A DNA stretch of 64,000 bases from contig NC_081822.1 in NCBI RefSeq assembly GCF_030704535.1, positions 12,889,001-12,953,000 of the forward strand. The letters are read 5' to 3'. This DNA is from Vitis vinifera. Its lineage: Eukaryota > Streptophyta > Magnoliopsida > Vitales > Vitaceae. Shown here in pieces: positions 24,847-35,724 of the stretch. Below the pieces are notes generated by a model. The model made no database searches, was not told the origin of the DNA, and saw only the letters and a list, made by a program, of their open reading frames with translations. Numbering within the stretch: the first letter of the stretch is position 1; each line of letters begins with the position of its first letter. Made by a program: the position numbers and the translations under genes.

Positions 24847-26457
24847 ATGCTTGATCCCAGAACTGAACTGTCTGCAAATCGTGCCGTTGCAGGCATCAAT
24901 GACAGTTATGGAAGTTGGGGGAGCATGAGATTTGGTGGCAGGCCTCAGAGAAGTGCTAGAAACCATGAAAATTACGGGGCTTGGAATGGTGGTGACTGGC
25001 AATTCGGAGCTGAAGCAAAGGTGGAAGACGAGTCCGGTGTTTGCTCTCCGCCTCTGTGGAAAACGAGCCCATCTGGGAGTCCTAATGGAGGAAATTCCCC
25101 TTTGCATCGCCGCCATCATCAAAATCATTATAGGAGCCTATCTCCAGCGTCGAGAATGCAGGCGATTGCTCAAGGCCAGAGGGAGCTTATGGAGATGGTC
25201 CGCAACATGCCCGAATCATGTTATGAGCTTTCTTTGAAGGATCTTGTTGAGCGGCCAGTGGTACAAGCCCCACAGGACCCTTTTCCTGAAAAGAGGAATT
25301 TTGGTGATGAAATTGCGACCAGCAGGGAGAAGAAGAAAGTGAAGGATCGTAAGAAGAAGAATGATACTAAGCCAAAGATGGGGAGAAGTGGAAGTCTTGA
25401 CAACGGAGGCTTTCTTCTCAAGATGGTGTTTCCTGTTTCTTTTAGATTAAAGAAGAAGAAGAATTCAGCAACAAACACTTGTTCCAAAGTCTCTCCCAAG
25501 CCTCTGGCATCGGATGGATCTGCAAAAAGTGTAGACAAGGAGTGGTGGAAGAAAAAAGTCACCGTCTCAGGAGAGAGCGATGGTGGAGGAACCACCAGCA
25601 ACAGTGGAAGCAGCGGTAGCAGCAGCAGTAGCAGTATTTGCAGCAACAGAAGCAGCAGGTATGTTACAACTGAAAACCCCATAATTTATATATTTTTAGT
25701 AACATCAAATAGCAATGATAATAGTCCTGAATTGTCCTGATCTCAGCATAGGTGATTCTTAAGAATGATCCCAGTAGGAAATTCGCCAATTTCATTTTTA
25801 CAAAACAATTTGGGAATCTACTGACAGAGGAACTATGCCCTGTAGACAATGAGATGGGAACAGCCCAAGCATCTGTGAAATAGACTTAGCTCCATGATTT
25901 TCACGACCCCTTAGTTAATCCCACTCCCAAAATGCGATAAACAAACGAATTTCCTAGTTCATAAGAAATATCAAATAGTGCTTCTGGTATCTGAAAGAGT
26001 CGATAATTCTCTGCAACACTTCAATCAAGATGGTGGGTCTTCTTCTTTTCCTGGAAAAGAAAAAGAAGTGCTTTTGACAGTGCTCAAAGACACCAGATGA
26101 CTGGCAGTCTTTTCAAGCCCAAAGTAGGGAGCAAATTGAGTGCAATCCGGGATTTATTACAAACATTCAGAACTTAAAGATGGAACACTCAATAGGCAAT
26201 TATGGGTAGAGCAAACCCATGGAATCACCAAGATTGATGAGCTCTTCAGGGTGTTTCCAGGCAGTGCATTAAACATATGTTCTTTGGCCCTACATAAAAA
26301 TTTTGAATTATTGCATTACCAGTTTCAATCAATATCTGATGTTCCCTGATCATTAATTGTAACACATGGTTCTTGAATGAAATGCAGGCAACTGAGTGGC
26401 TTATTCACTGTTTGCTGGTCCTACTTGCGCTCCAAGAAAAGGAAAACAAAGGACTAA
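24847..26457 (+). CDS. Ser/Lys-rich plant protein of unknown function
   Basis: Exon 1 (24847-25658) and exon 2 (26388-26457) join at AG|G to give 293 residues. The frame is open for 51 further codons upstream but contains no ATG there, so the start is MLDPRTEL. Visible parts are a Gly/Arg/Asn-rich N-terminus, a conserved-looking block at about residues 103-137 (SPASRMQAIAQGQREL, then MPESCYELSLKDLVE), several Lys-rich stretches that could be nuclear signals, and a Gly/Ser tract near 240-270. The last 24 residues, coded by exon 2, include LSGLFTVCWSY then a basic tail. I recognise the 'ELSLKDLVE' type only as an uncharacterised plant family. Intron length is 729 bp. Confidence 0.75.
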
Positions 26458-27757
26458 TGGAGCTGCCTCCTATGGACTGGAGTAGACAATAAATATTTTG
26501 TATCTATCCTTCCAATACTAGATTACATGAGATAATCAAAGCAGAGAAAAATTTGTAATGTGTCCTGTCTATAGCCTTCAAGGTTTTCAACTATTGTAAT
26601 TTTCTTTCTTTCTTTTCTAATTATTTTTTCCATCCTTTGTTTGGTGAGATGTGAGTGTCATTTTCAGTATGCAGATGCTTCCAATGGAAGATTGTCTGCC
26701 ATGAAATATATATATATATAATTGACACCAGGATGCTGCCATCTATGATTGAAACTTGAATTATAGCAGAGCACTTTTCACAGAGAATCTGCCATAGATA
26801 AGGTTGCCCACAAAACAACAAACAGCCATTTTCCTGATTTTGGTTTCTGTCTGGAATGGAGTTCAGACACAAAATTTTGGATTTTGATCCATATACCAAA
26901 GTGGGTTTGGTGAATATTGAAAGAGTGAACCAAAAGGATACAAAATAAAGATGAAGGAAAGCAATGATTATGTTCTAGCTTTCAAGCGGGTGAAATGCAA
27001 TCTTGCAAGCTAAGGAAACATGCATGGTATTATGACACCTTTGTCTTTTGCCAATATATTACAAAAATAAAGCACCCACGCTTGGATACTTTTTAAAAGA
27101 TGATGGTTGATGAGAAAGGCAAAAAAGGGATGCATAGAGGGAATAACATTGAATAGAAAAGGCTATGAAATGATGATTTTCAACATCAATTATTGTGAAT
27201 TTATGTGGGCCTAGCACTTCAAAGTAATAACAGCAACATTATCACTTCAGTAGTGAGTCAGAGGAGGCAAAAAAACAGAAAAAGGAGTAGTGTAAGATCA
27301 TTTGAACCCACTCCTTAAAGCAAGTGTTGAATGGGTCACCAACATCACCTTTGACAGGCAGGCAGTCGTCTCCAATAATTGCTGTAATTTTTCTAAAAAT
27401 AAAAGTAAAAAAAAATAAAAATAAAAGACACATGGTAGCTCAAGCACGTAGGACATCTGAATTAAAATAGAATTAATTGATTAAATTTTAAATTTGTAAA
27501 TCTAATCTCTCCCATATTTGAATTTGAAAATTAACCATTTTATTTTATTTTTTTATTTTTATAAATGTCCTTCAATATTTCCAATTTAAGAAAAATGAAG
27601 ACATTTTTATAAAATAAAAAAAGCATTTTAATATTTTAAAAAAGTTGAGGGTTAGATTAAAAATTGAGGATTATTTTATTTCTTTTATTCAAATAGCCTA
27701 TCCAAAAACACGTAAGTCTTATTTTGATGGGAAAAAGAAAAATAAAAGAACTAAGAT
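26458..27757. other. intergenic, no gene seen
   Basis: Begins with the likely 3' UTR of the preceding gene (ATAAA-type signals near 26485-26510). The rest is AT-rich with a TA repeat at 26706-26720. No gene recognised. Confidence 0.45.
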
Positions 27758-27996
27758 GGTGTTTGTTTTTTTACTTAATTCTAAATAGAACTTTAATGCT
27801 TAATAGTGTTAAATATTAGGTTGTTTGTTTTTGTAGTATTTTATTTTTATTAAGTATTAAAAAGAAAAGAAAAACTAATATGTTATTTTTTTTATTTAGT
27901 AAAATATTTATAATAAGTAATGAAAAAGTAGAAAAATAAATAATTTAAATTCTGAAAACAAATTACTTTTAGCAAAAAGCCAAAAAAACATACACC
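27758..27996. mobile_element. MITE-like element (family B), best preserved copy
   Basis: Starts GGTGTTTGTTTTTTTACTTA and ends with the inverted AAAAAAACATACACC. The 239-bp interior carries 'TTAATAGTGTTAAATATTAGG' and 'TTTATAATAAGT' blocks also seen at 1-155 and, inverted, at 8005-8252. Flanks ACTAAGAT and ACCTAACT might be a degraded 8-bp duplication. No coding capacity. Confidence 0.6.
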
Positions 27997-28666
27997 ACCT
28001 AACTATCTAGTTCAATAAAAGGGCAGTCTCAAATGAAAAGCCAATTGGGAACAAGATGTGACACCATGATAGTTTGAGGAAATAGTTCAAGCCTACCTAC
28101 CGTCAACTTAGATTAGGGCATCCATTCCATCTGATGAGGATGATTTATTAGTCCTGTGACACAGACCATACGGCATTAAGGTTTTATGAGGTCTACTCCT
28201 ATCAGAAGGTTTGAATGATTTTTTTTTTTTTTAAAAAAAAAGAATGAAATGCAGTGAAATATGGATGGGGCCCAAATGTAATGAAAAATCTATTGGTGAA
28301 TTGAAACTCAAACAATAATGGAATAAAATTGATAATGGAAGAAGTGAGGCCAATGCTTGACCCTATTCAATGGGGCGAGTCCTAACGAGTTCATTTAAAA
28401 AGTTATTTTATTCATTTATATCTTAGTATTATTCTTTGTTATGCCTTCATCCAACGCCTGTATTATTTTCACCACCCCGTACCTGAGTTTTTTTACTTGA
28501 AATTTTGCAACTTCCAAACGAGTTTCAAAAGCCGGTTCAGAGCAACAGCTTCCCGGTTCGGAGCAGTTAATCGTCATTTGTGGCGCCAAAAAGGGGCAGA
28601 CAAAAAATAAAAAATAAAAATTCAAAGCAAGTAACACTCCAAAATCACCCTTTTGTGTGCAATGAG

Positions 28667-30724
28667 ATGGTGGATCTTGATCTGCATTCCTTGGCCCGCC
28701 AACTGGGATCGTGCAACAACTACGGCTCCATCTACCGAGGAAGACTGCTTCACATCCTTTTCCTCAAATCTGGCGTTCTCCATTCTGTTCTTTCAATTGG
28801 AAACCGTCTTCTACAGATGTATTCTAGGTGCAACAGCATGAGGGAGGCGCAGCAACTGTTTGAAGAAATGCCGAAAAGAAATTGTTTCTCTTGGAACACT
28901 ATGATTGAAGGGTATTTGAAATCAGGGAGCAAAGGGAAGTCACTAGAGTTGTTTGATTCAATGCCCCACAAGGATGCTTTTTCATGGAACGTGGTCATTT
29001 CGGGTTTTGCAAAAGAGGGTAATTTGGAGGTTGCCCGGCGTTTGTTCAATGAGATGCCTTGGAAGAATGGGATTGCTTGGAATTCGATGATTCATGGTTA
29101 TGCCTGCAACGGTCGCCCAAAAGAAGCTGTTGGGTTGTTTAAGGATTTGAGTTTGAATCCGCTGGAACGGTTTTGTGGGGATACGTTTGTTCTGGCTACA
29201 GTTGTTGGTGCTTGTACCAATTTGGGGGCTCTTGATTGTGGGAAGCAAATACATGCTCGCATTGTTGTTGATGAAGTGGAATTTGACTCAGTCTTGGGGA
29301 GTTCCCTTGTTAACTTGTATGGGAAATGTGGGGATATCGACAGTGCAAATCATGTTTTGAATTTGATGAAGGAGCCAGATGCATTCTCTTTATCTGCATT
29401 GATATCAGGATATGCAAGTTGTGGTAGAATGAATGATGCAAGAAGAATTTTTTGTTTGAAAAGTAACGCATGTGTGGTGTTGTGGAACTCCATGATTTCT
29501 GGATATGTAGCCAATAATGAAGCATTAGAAGCACTAGAGCTCTTTAATAATATGCGAAGAAAAGGAGTTCAGGAAGACTACTCTACTTTTGCCAGTGTTT
29601 TGAGTGCATGCAGTACCTTAGGTATTATTGATCAGGGTATACAAGTGCATGCTCATGTTTATAAAGTTGGGTTCACTAATGATATTATCATCGATAGTGC
29701 TCTTGTTGACATGTATTCTAAGTGCAGAAGGCCTGATGATGCTTGCAAATTATTTAGTGATCTTCAAGCCTATGACACCATCTTGCTCAATTCTATGATA
29801 ACCGTGTATTCCAATTGTGGAAGAATTGATGATGCAAGGCAGATCTTTGATACCATGCCAAGTAAAAGCTTGATCTCATGGAATTCAATGATAGTGGGTT
29901 TCAGTCAAAATGCTTGTCCAATTGAAGCATTAGACCTTTTCTGTGAGATGAATAAACTGGGCCTGAGGATGGACAAGTTTAGCCTGGCTGGTGTGATCAG
30001 TGCCTGTGCTAGCATCTCTTCACTTGAGCTTGGTGAACAGATTTTTGCTAGGGCTACTATCATCGGACTTGAATTTGATCAGATCATTTCCACCTCCCTT
30101 GTGGATTTCTATTGTAAGTGTGGCTTAGTTGAACATGGGCGAAAACTGTTTGACAGAATGATGAAATCTGATGAAGTCCCATGGAACTCTATGTTGATGG
30201 GTTATGCTACAAATGGCCATGGAATTGAAGCCTTGAATGTATTTGATCAAATGAGAAGTGTGGGTGTACAACCCACTGATATTACATTTGTTGGGGTTCT
30301 GTCTGCCTGTGATCATTGTGGGCTGGTTGAAGAGGGTCGAAAATGGTTTTATGCAATGAAACTTGACTATCATATTAACCCAGGGATTGAGCACTACTCT
30401 TGCATGGTTGATCTATATGCTCGTGCAGGTTTGCTTGAGGATGCAATGAATCTTATTGAACAAATGCCATTAAAGGCAGACACAAGCATGTGGTCATCAG
30501 TATTGAGGGGCTGTGTAGCTCATGGGAATAACATTCTTGGTAAGAAAGTTGCAAAACGAATTATTGACCTTGACCCTGAGAATTCAGGTGCTTATGTGCA
30601 GCTGTCTGGCATATATGCCACTTTTGAGGACTGGGGAAGATCAGCACAGGTTAGAAAGTTGATGTATGATAAGAAAATACCAAAGGTACCTGGTTGCAGT
30701 TGGGCAGATAGTTTAACTTCGTGA
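28667..30724 (+). CDS. PLS-class pentatricopeptide repeat protein, probable At1g77010-like
   Basis: An intronless frame of 685 residues starting MVDLDLHSLARQL. The frame runs 29 codons further upstream but only from a GTG, so 28667 is the first ATG; the Arabidopsis homologue as I recall it also begins MVD. Opening repeats (LLQMYSRC, MPKRNCFSWNTMIEGYLKSG, MPHKDAFSWNVVISGFAKEG) closely parallel At1g77010, a predicted mitochondrial protein. Repeats fill the chain, and it ends in an E-type tail (KVPGCSWADS) with no DYW domain. The likely role is site-specific binding of organelle RNA. No break is seen. Confidence 0.92.
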   Translation: MVDLDLHSLARQLGSCNNYGSIYRGRLLHILFLKSGVLHSVLSIGNRLLQMYSRCNSMREAQQLFEEMPKRNCFSWNTMIEGYLKSGSKGKSLELFDSMPHKDAFSWNVVISGFAKEGNLEVARRLFNEMPWKNGIAWNSMIHGYACNGRPKEAVGLFKDLSLNPLERFCGDTFVLATVVGACTNLGALDCGKQIHARIVVDEVEFDSVLGSSLVNLYGKCGDIDSANHVLNLMKEPDAFSLSALISGYASCGRMNDARRIFCLKSNACVVLWNSMISGYVANNEALEALELFNNMRRKGVQEDYSTFASVLSACSTLGIIDQGIQVHAHVYKVGFTNDIIIDSALVDMYSKCRRPDDACKLFSDLQAYDTILLNSMITVYSNCGRIDDARQIFDTMPSKSLISWNSMIVGFSQNACPIEALDLFCEMNKLGLRMDKFSLAGVISACASISSLELGEQIFARATIIGLEFDQIISTSLVDFYCKCGLVEHGRKLFDRMMKSDEVPWNSMLMGYATNGHGIEALNVFDQMRSVGVQPTDITFVGVLSACDHCGLVEEGRKWFYAMKLDYHINPGIEHYSCMVDLYARAGLLEDAMNLIEQMPLKADTSMWSSVLRGCVAHGNNILGKKVAKRIIDLDPENSGAYVQLSGIYATFEDWGRSAQVRKLMYDKKIPKVPGCSWADSLTS

Positions 30725-31565
30725 TGACTGACTTGTCTTCTTGAAGGGAGATACTTTATTCCCGAAAGGAGGAAACAGTATATTTTTGCAGGGTGGCATC
30801 AATATTTGATCACTTTGAACAAACTCATACCTCAATGTTCCAAGTGGTAATCACGGGAAGCCATGTTTTGGGGTGGAGTATTTTATCATGCCATGAAATT
30901 TAATCATTGCCATCGACAAAGGAGTTGCTCATGCAATTGTGGCCATCTACCTTTATCTGGTTCACTGCTTTATCACTGAGAAACCCAGCCACCAGCCATT
31001 AAGCTCACAATGGACAATTCCCATTAAAGCATCCTCTGGAAAAATCCATGTCTATGCAGCAGACCTATATGTTGATTAGGGCAATACATAGGATCAGAAG
31101 ACCAACTGAGCTTCTACCGCAAGTCCTCATGATAATGTGCCAATGATGATGCTGTTCCCCATATTTGATTACGCACTGGTCCTTCACATGCTTATGGACT
31201 GGAATTGCAAGAACACCTGATTGGATCCCTCGTCCTGTGGCTCCTGAAGGAGATGAAATGCCCAGTGACCTTGCCCACCAGCTCAAAGTCCTCATGATAA
31301 TTGTTTTTAATGGTTAATTGGAGTTTGTCAGAAGAACAGTAGAGTTGAAGGTTGGACAGAGCTACTGTTTACACTGGCCCTTATTTCAGTGATGTATGTA
31401 TTCATGCTATTAAGAGATGAGATATGATGACAACTTCACATTCAATGTAAAAGACTCTGTACAATTGAACTAGAGAATGAGAATACAGTTGGAAATATAC
31501 CACTAAGTGGTGTTTGCTGAAACTATGCAAGTAAAGGCTGCCTTCTCTGATTCAAATTGCCAAAG
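30725..31565. other. 3' region of PPR gene and spacer
   Basis: Gene-like composition continues for several hundred bases past the stop, so this is probably 3' UTR or a decayed non-coding tail. Open frames on the minus strand have no domain. Confidence 0.4.
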
Positions 31566-31984
31566 ATTATAAATGATTTAAATTATATTTTAAGTTAAAT
31601 TATATTTAATTTATTGATTTAAAACTTATTGCTTAATTCTTAATTTAAATATTAAAATTGATAAAATTAACTTAAAATTATTCTAAATCATAAATTGACA
31701 TATTCATTCTCATGAATTATAATTAGGACAAATGAGGTTGAGTAATAGTAGAAGTTATGAAGTAGCATAGAAAGACTATAGAGGTAATTAAGGTAAATGA
31801 GGATGAAAAAATAAAAATGATGTATATTCAAGAATAAATTAATTATTTTTTCTAATTACTTAAAATTGTTTTTAATTTTAAATCATATCATTAAGTTATT
31901 TTATTAAATATACTTAATTTACTTAATAATTTAAATTAAGTTATTAAATTACTTTAAATTATTAAGTTCCTGTACCAAACACCC
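31566..31984. mobile_element. non-autonomous DNA transposon (MITE-like, family A), copy 2
   Basis: The reverse complement matches 2943-3355 along about 410 bases. The right end reads TACCAAACACCC, the inverse of GGTGTTTGGTA. It lies between two PPR genes, about 350 bases before the second one's ATG, so it may form part of that promoter. Confidence 0.6.
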
Positions 31985-32164
31985 ACTGAATTAAGTTTAA
32001 CAAATTTAAGAAAAAAATTCATTTCTTTAAAATTATAATTTTTTTTTCTTGTTTTATTGTAATAATAAAAGGATAAGAATTTATTTTTGTTTACAATTCT
32101 GTATTTTATTTTTCTTAAAAAAAAAAAATCCTAATTTTACTTGTTTGAAGGATACAAGTTTCGA

Positions 32165-32341
32165 CATAGCAGGGGAAGAAGGGTATGAAGGCTTGAGCTC
32201 TGAAACGAAAGAAGTAACAAAGATGAAGCAGCGGCAAAACCTTGTACTCCGTTTGGTTGCTGAGAAAAAAAGAGAATGCGATGAGAGAGACCAGAAGTTC
32301 ATGGCCGCAAGACGGACGCTCTTGGAGTTCGATATGGTATG
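32165..32341 (+). other. open frame overlapping the start of the next PPR gene
   Basis: A frame different from that of the PPR gene reads IAGEEGYEGLSSETKEV and then a Lys/Arg/Glu-rich helical stretch ending RRTLLEFD. It ends at 32351, 13 bases into the PPR frame. Composition looks coding-like. It may be 5' UTR of the PPR transcript, a remnant exon, or chance. I do not recognise a family. Confidence 0.3.
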
Positions 32342-34336
32342 GATGCATTAATCAGAGTTTTATACGAGGAAAAACTTGTATATCTCTGCCATAGCATTCG
32401 TATGCAACCATTTCTCAAGAAAGCTCATGGGCCTCTCGCAACCTCACTCTCCTATTATTCTAACCTCATAGAACATTGTTTCTTGCTGAAATCCTTAGAC
32501 TATGCTAAATTCGTCCATGCCCAGTTGATTAAAGTCGGCTTCAATACCCATACTTTTCTGGGTAATCGCTGCCTCGATCTGTACTCCCAACTCGGCACCG
32601 GTAATGACTCTTTGCGAGTGTTTGAGGACATAATTGACAAGAATTTAATATCTTGGAACATTTTCTTAAAAGCTTTTGTTAGATTTGGAGAGCTCGAAAG
32701 GGCGCGTGATGTGTTCGACGAAATGCCCAAACGAGATGTTGTTAGTTGGAACACAATGATTTCGGGATATGTTTCATTTGGGTTATTTGATGATGCGTTC
32801 AGATTTTTCTCAGAAATGCAAAAGGCTGGCATAAGGCCTAGTGGGTTCACATATTCGACCCTGTTGTCATTTGTCTCATCTGCTTGTCGTGGTAAGCAAA
32901 TTCATGCAAGCATGATCCGAAATGGTGTGGACTTATCAAATGTGGTGGTTGGGAATTCTTTGATTGGCATGTATGGAAAGTTTGGTGTTGTTGATTATGC
33001 TTTTGGCGTGTTTATAACAATGGAAGAGTTGGATATTACTTCTTGGAACTCCTTGATTTGGAGCTGTGGTAAATCAGGCTACCAAAACTTGGCATTACGA
33101 CAGTTTGTTTTGATGAGGTCTGTAGGTTATTCACCTGATCAATTTACAGTATCCACAGTGATCACTGTATGTTCTAACTTGCAAGATTTGGAAAAGGGTG
33201 AACAAATTTTTGCTCTCTGCATTAGGGTGGGATTTCTTTCTAATAGCATTGTTTCAAGTGCCAGTATTGACCTGTTTTCAAAATGCAACAGATTGGAGGA
33301 TTCAGTCCGGGTCTTTGAAGAAATATATCAATGGGATTCAGTGCTTTGCAATGCCATGATTTCAAGCTATGCATGGCATGGTTTTGGAGAGAATGCTTTG
33401 CAACTTTTTGTACTGACCTTGAGGGAGAACCTCAGGCCCACTGAATTCACGCTCAGCATTGTTCTGAGTGCTGTTTCCATTCTCCTTCCAGTGGATCAGG
33501 GGAGTCAAATCCATTCTTTGGTTGTCAAATCTGGTTTGGAGTCAGATGTGATTGTTGCAAGTTCACTTGTGGAAATGTATGCTAAATTTGGGTTAATTGA
33601 CTCTGCCATGAAAACCTTTGCCAAGATTGGTGCCAGAGATTTGATATCTTGGAATACCATGATTATGGGCTTAGCTTATAATGGGAGAGTGAGTAAAGCC
33701 CTAGAAATTTTTAAAGAACTTCTCATAGGAGGTCCACCACCTGATGAAATTACCCTAGCTGGGGTTTTATTAGCTTGCAATGTCGGGGGTCTTGTTGATG
33801 AAGGGCTGAGTATATTCTCCTCAATGGAAAAGGAATATGGAGTCATACCAGCAATTGAGCATTATGCTTGCATTGTGGACATGATGAGTCGAGGTGGTAA
33901 ACTTAAAGAAGCAATGGATATTGTAGAATTAATGCCTCATGAACCCAGTGGTTTGATTTGGGGATCACTACTTTGTGCTTGTGAAATTTATGGAGACTTG
34001 AGATTCACTGAGAGAGTTGCAGAGAGGGTTATGGAGTTGGAACCACAGTCGTCTTTACCTTATTTGGTTTTAGCTCAGGCATATGAGATGAGGGGCAGAT
34101 GGGAGAGCCTGGTTAGAGTCAGGAGGGCTATGAAAGAGAAAGGTGTTAGGAAGGTGATTGGATGCAGTTGGATTGGGATAAAAAACCATGTTTTTGTTTT
34201 TAAGGAAAATCAATTATTGCACATCGGAGGCAAAGACATCTATTTTATTCTGAGATTACTGATTCAGGAGATCGAGGATGACGGGTATGCCTCTCAACAG
34301 TATGATAAAGTGAGGGCTGTGGGAGAGGTAGGATGA
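32339..34336 (+). CDS. PLS/E-class pentatricopeptide repeat protein, probable At1g43980-like
   Basis: An intronless frame of 665 residues from ATG 32339; a second Met at residue 22 (MQPFLKKAHGP) is an alternative start. Repeats include SLDYAKFVHAQLIKVG, MPKRDVVSWNTMISGYVSFG, SLIGMYGKFG and SLVEMYAKFG. The C-terminus has EHYACIVDMMSRGG and then an E/E+-like tail (VIGCSWIGIKNHVFVF) but no DYW domain, so any editing role would need a partner deaminase. Probable organelle targeting. The At1g43980 match is recalled. It is not a tandem duplicate of the PPR gene 1.6 kb upstream, because repeats differ throughout. Confidence 0.9.
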   Translation: MDALIRVLYEEKLVYLCHSIRMQPFLKKAHGPLATSLSYYSNLIEHCFLLKSLDYAKFVHAQLIKVGFNTHTFLGNRCLDLYSQLGTGNDSLRVFEDIIDKNLISWNIFLKAFVRFGELERARDVFDEMPKRDVVSWNTMISGYVSFGLFDDAFRFFSEMQKAGIRPSGFTYSTLLSFVSSACRGKQIHASMIRNGVDLSNVVVGNSLIGMYGKFGVVDYAFGVFITMEELDITSWNSLIWSCGKSGYQNLALRQFVLMRSVGYSPDQFTVSTVITVCSNLQDLEKGEQIFALCIRVGFLSNSIVSSASIDLFSKCNRLEDSVRVFEEIYQWDSVLCNAMISSYAWHGFGENALQLFVLTLRENLRPTEFTLSIVLSAVSILLPVDQGSQIHSLVVKSGLESDVIVASSLVEMYAKFGLIDSAMKTFAKIGARDLISWNTMIMGLAYNGRVSKALEIFKELLIGGPPPDEITLAGVLLACNVGGLVDEGLSIFSSMEKEYGVIPAIEHYACIVDMMSRGGKLKEAMDIVELMPHEPSGLIWGSLLCACEIYGDLRFTERVAERVMELEPQSSLPYLVLAQAYEMRGRWESLVRVRRAMKEKGVRKVIGCSWIGIKNHVFVFKENQLLHIGGKDIYFILRLLIQEIEDDGYASQQYDKVRAVGEVG

Positions 34337-35295
34337 AGTGAACCATGATGAAAGTTCATCATGCTAAGGTCAATTTATGATCAGTAAATCTTGTTTATTT
34401 TCATCTTAAAAAGGCGAAGCTGCTGATTATGGAATACCAGGACTAGGCATATCGCTGTGCTCGTCTAAACTTGTGCTGGTGTCTATCTTGAACTGATATG
34501 CTGACCTATCATCTGTTCTGCTATGGTCATCTTCTTGGTTGAATTTGTCTATCTAATGTTTATCTTGGTACTTCCAAACCTCTCCATAGATGAAGGACTG
34601 TAAATGGAATTGGTCAAATGCTCAAAAGTGACTGTGCTTGGGAAGATGTTGCTACTTTTGAGCATGGAAAAATTGCAATCCCAGTATGTTGCATGGCTCA
34701 ATCTGGTAGACTAATGTTAAATTTTCTGTCACTTAGCATACAATAGAAAGGATGTTGTAAATTGTGTGGCGATGATAATAAAACTCTTTTGGTTGATAAC
34801 TAGTTTCACTGGCTCATTTTGTTTTGGAGGAGCTGCTATATTACAGAGAAGTTTGAGTGATGGACTCTGGATGGAGCTTTTTGGGGATGACAAAGATTGC
34901 ATTAGTTTGGGAGCATTTTCTGGGATAAATGAGAAAGCAACGTGGTTGAATATTTAAACTATAGAGTTCTGCATCCTATCATGATGGTTGAGTTGGTTCC
35001 CAAGTTCACTTTGCAAACCAAAAAAAAATGGAAAAGAGAGAAAGAGGAGTCGGTTTCAATGTTGAAGGAGTCTTTCACTGGAAGAACAGCGGGATTAAAT
35101 GTTGGCAGTAATTTCACGGATTAACCTTCCAATCATGTCAAAAGCCTCCCATATTAATTGGCAATCAGATGGTGAACAAGATCCGAGTTTAGGTCTTTAT
35201 TTGAGGTCAGGGCGAAATACTTATGACTCACAAAGTAAGGATAGGAAGCTTCTAGACTGCACCAGAAGATACTGGCTTGTTCAACTAGTAGGAAT
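34337..35295. other. 3' region of PPR gene, no further gene seen
   Basis: Likely 3' UTR and spacer. Short open frames at 34766-35124 show no domain. Confidence 0.4.
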
Positions 35296-35314
35296 ATCAA
35301 GCTTGTGGCATACT

Positions 35315-35705
35315 ACTCCCTTTTCGGCGTGCAGTGGATTTTGCATTCCTCCGGAGGAATTTATTAGGTTGGCACAGTCCTTTTATGGGTAAAAAATGAA
35401 GAATGCGCGAAGGGCTGCCCGCTTATGTTTAATGTGGACTCTATGGAAGTTGAGCGGTATGACCAATCAATTAAGTCTTTATTCATGTATACATTTACGA
35501 ATTTGGTTAGGGTATATATAGAGGATCACACTGTATCTATGATTGATTTTATAGATTGGTTGTTTGTAAAGTAAAGGGAAGTTGTCTCGATACTACTTCG
35601 CTTTTTGGGGCATTATTTGTATACTTCATGTGTATTGCTTTTGCCACTTTTAGACGTTTCTAATGCAAGCCTTTTTTTACCTATCAAAAAATAAAAAATA
35701 AATAA
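35315..35705 (+). mobile_element. 5'-truncated L1-type LINE tail
   Basis: The last part of a plant L1 ORF2 is readable in pieces: an 'FGVQWILHSS'-like piece, then NARRAARLCLMWTLW, and SIKSLFMYTFTNLVRVYIED followed by HTVSMIDFIDWL. These are not all in one frame, so it is dead. A typical LINE 3' tail (TTTGTATACTTCATGTGTAT, ACCTATCAAAAAATAAAAAAT) follows. It is flanked by a 19-bp imperfect direct repeat starting ATCAAGCT at 35296-35314 and 35706-35724 (16 of 19 identical), a target-site duplication. Confidence 0.75.
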
Positions 35706-35724
35706 ATCAAGCTCTTGGCATGCT

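Noticed and set aside
28580-28666. Lys-rich 29-residue extension of the middle PPR protein
   Set aside because: It starts at GTG, not ATG, and the recalled homologue begins at the MVD position.
16180-34336. Rf-like PPR cluster
   Set aside because: The genes are PLS/E class, well separated and mutually dissimilar; fertility-restorer clusters are P class and tandemly duplicated.
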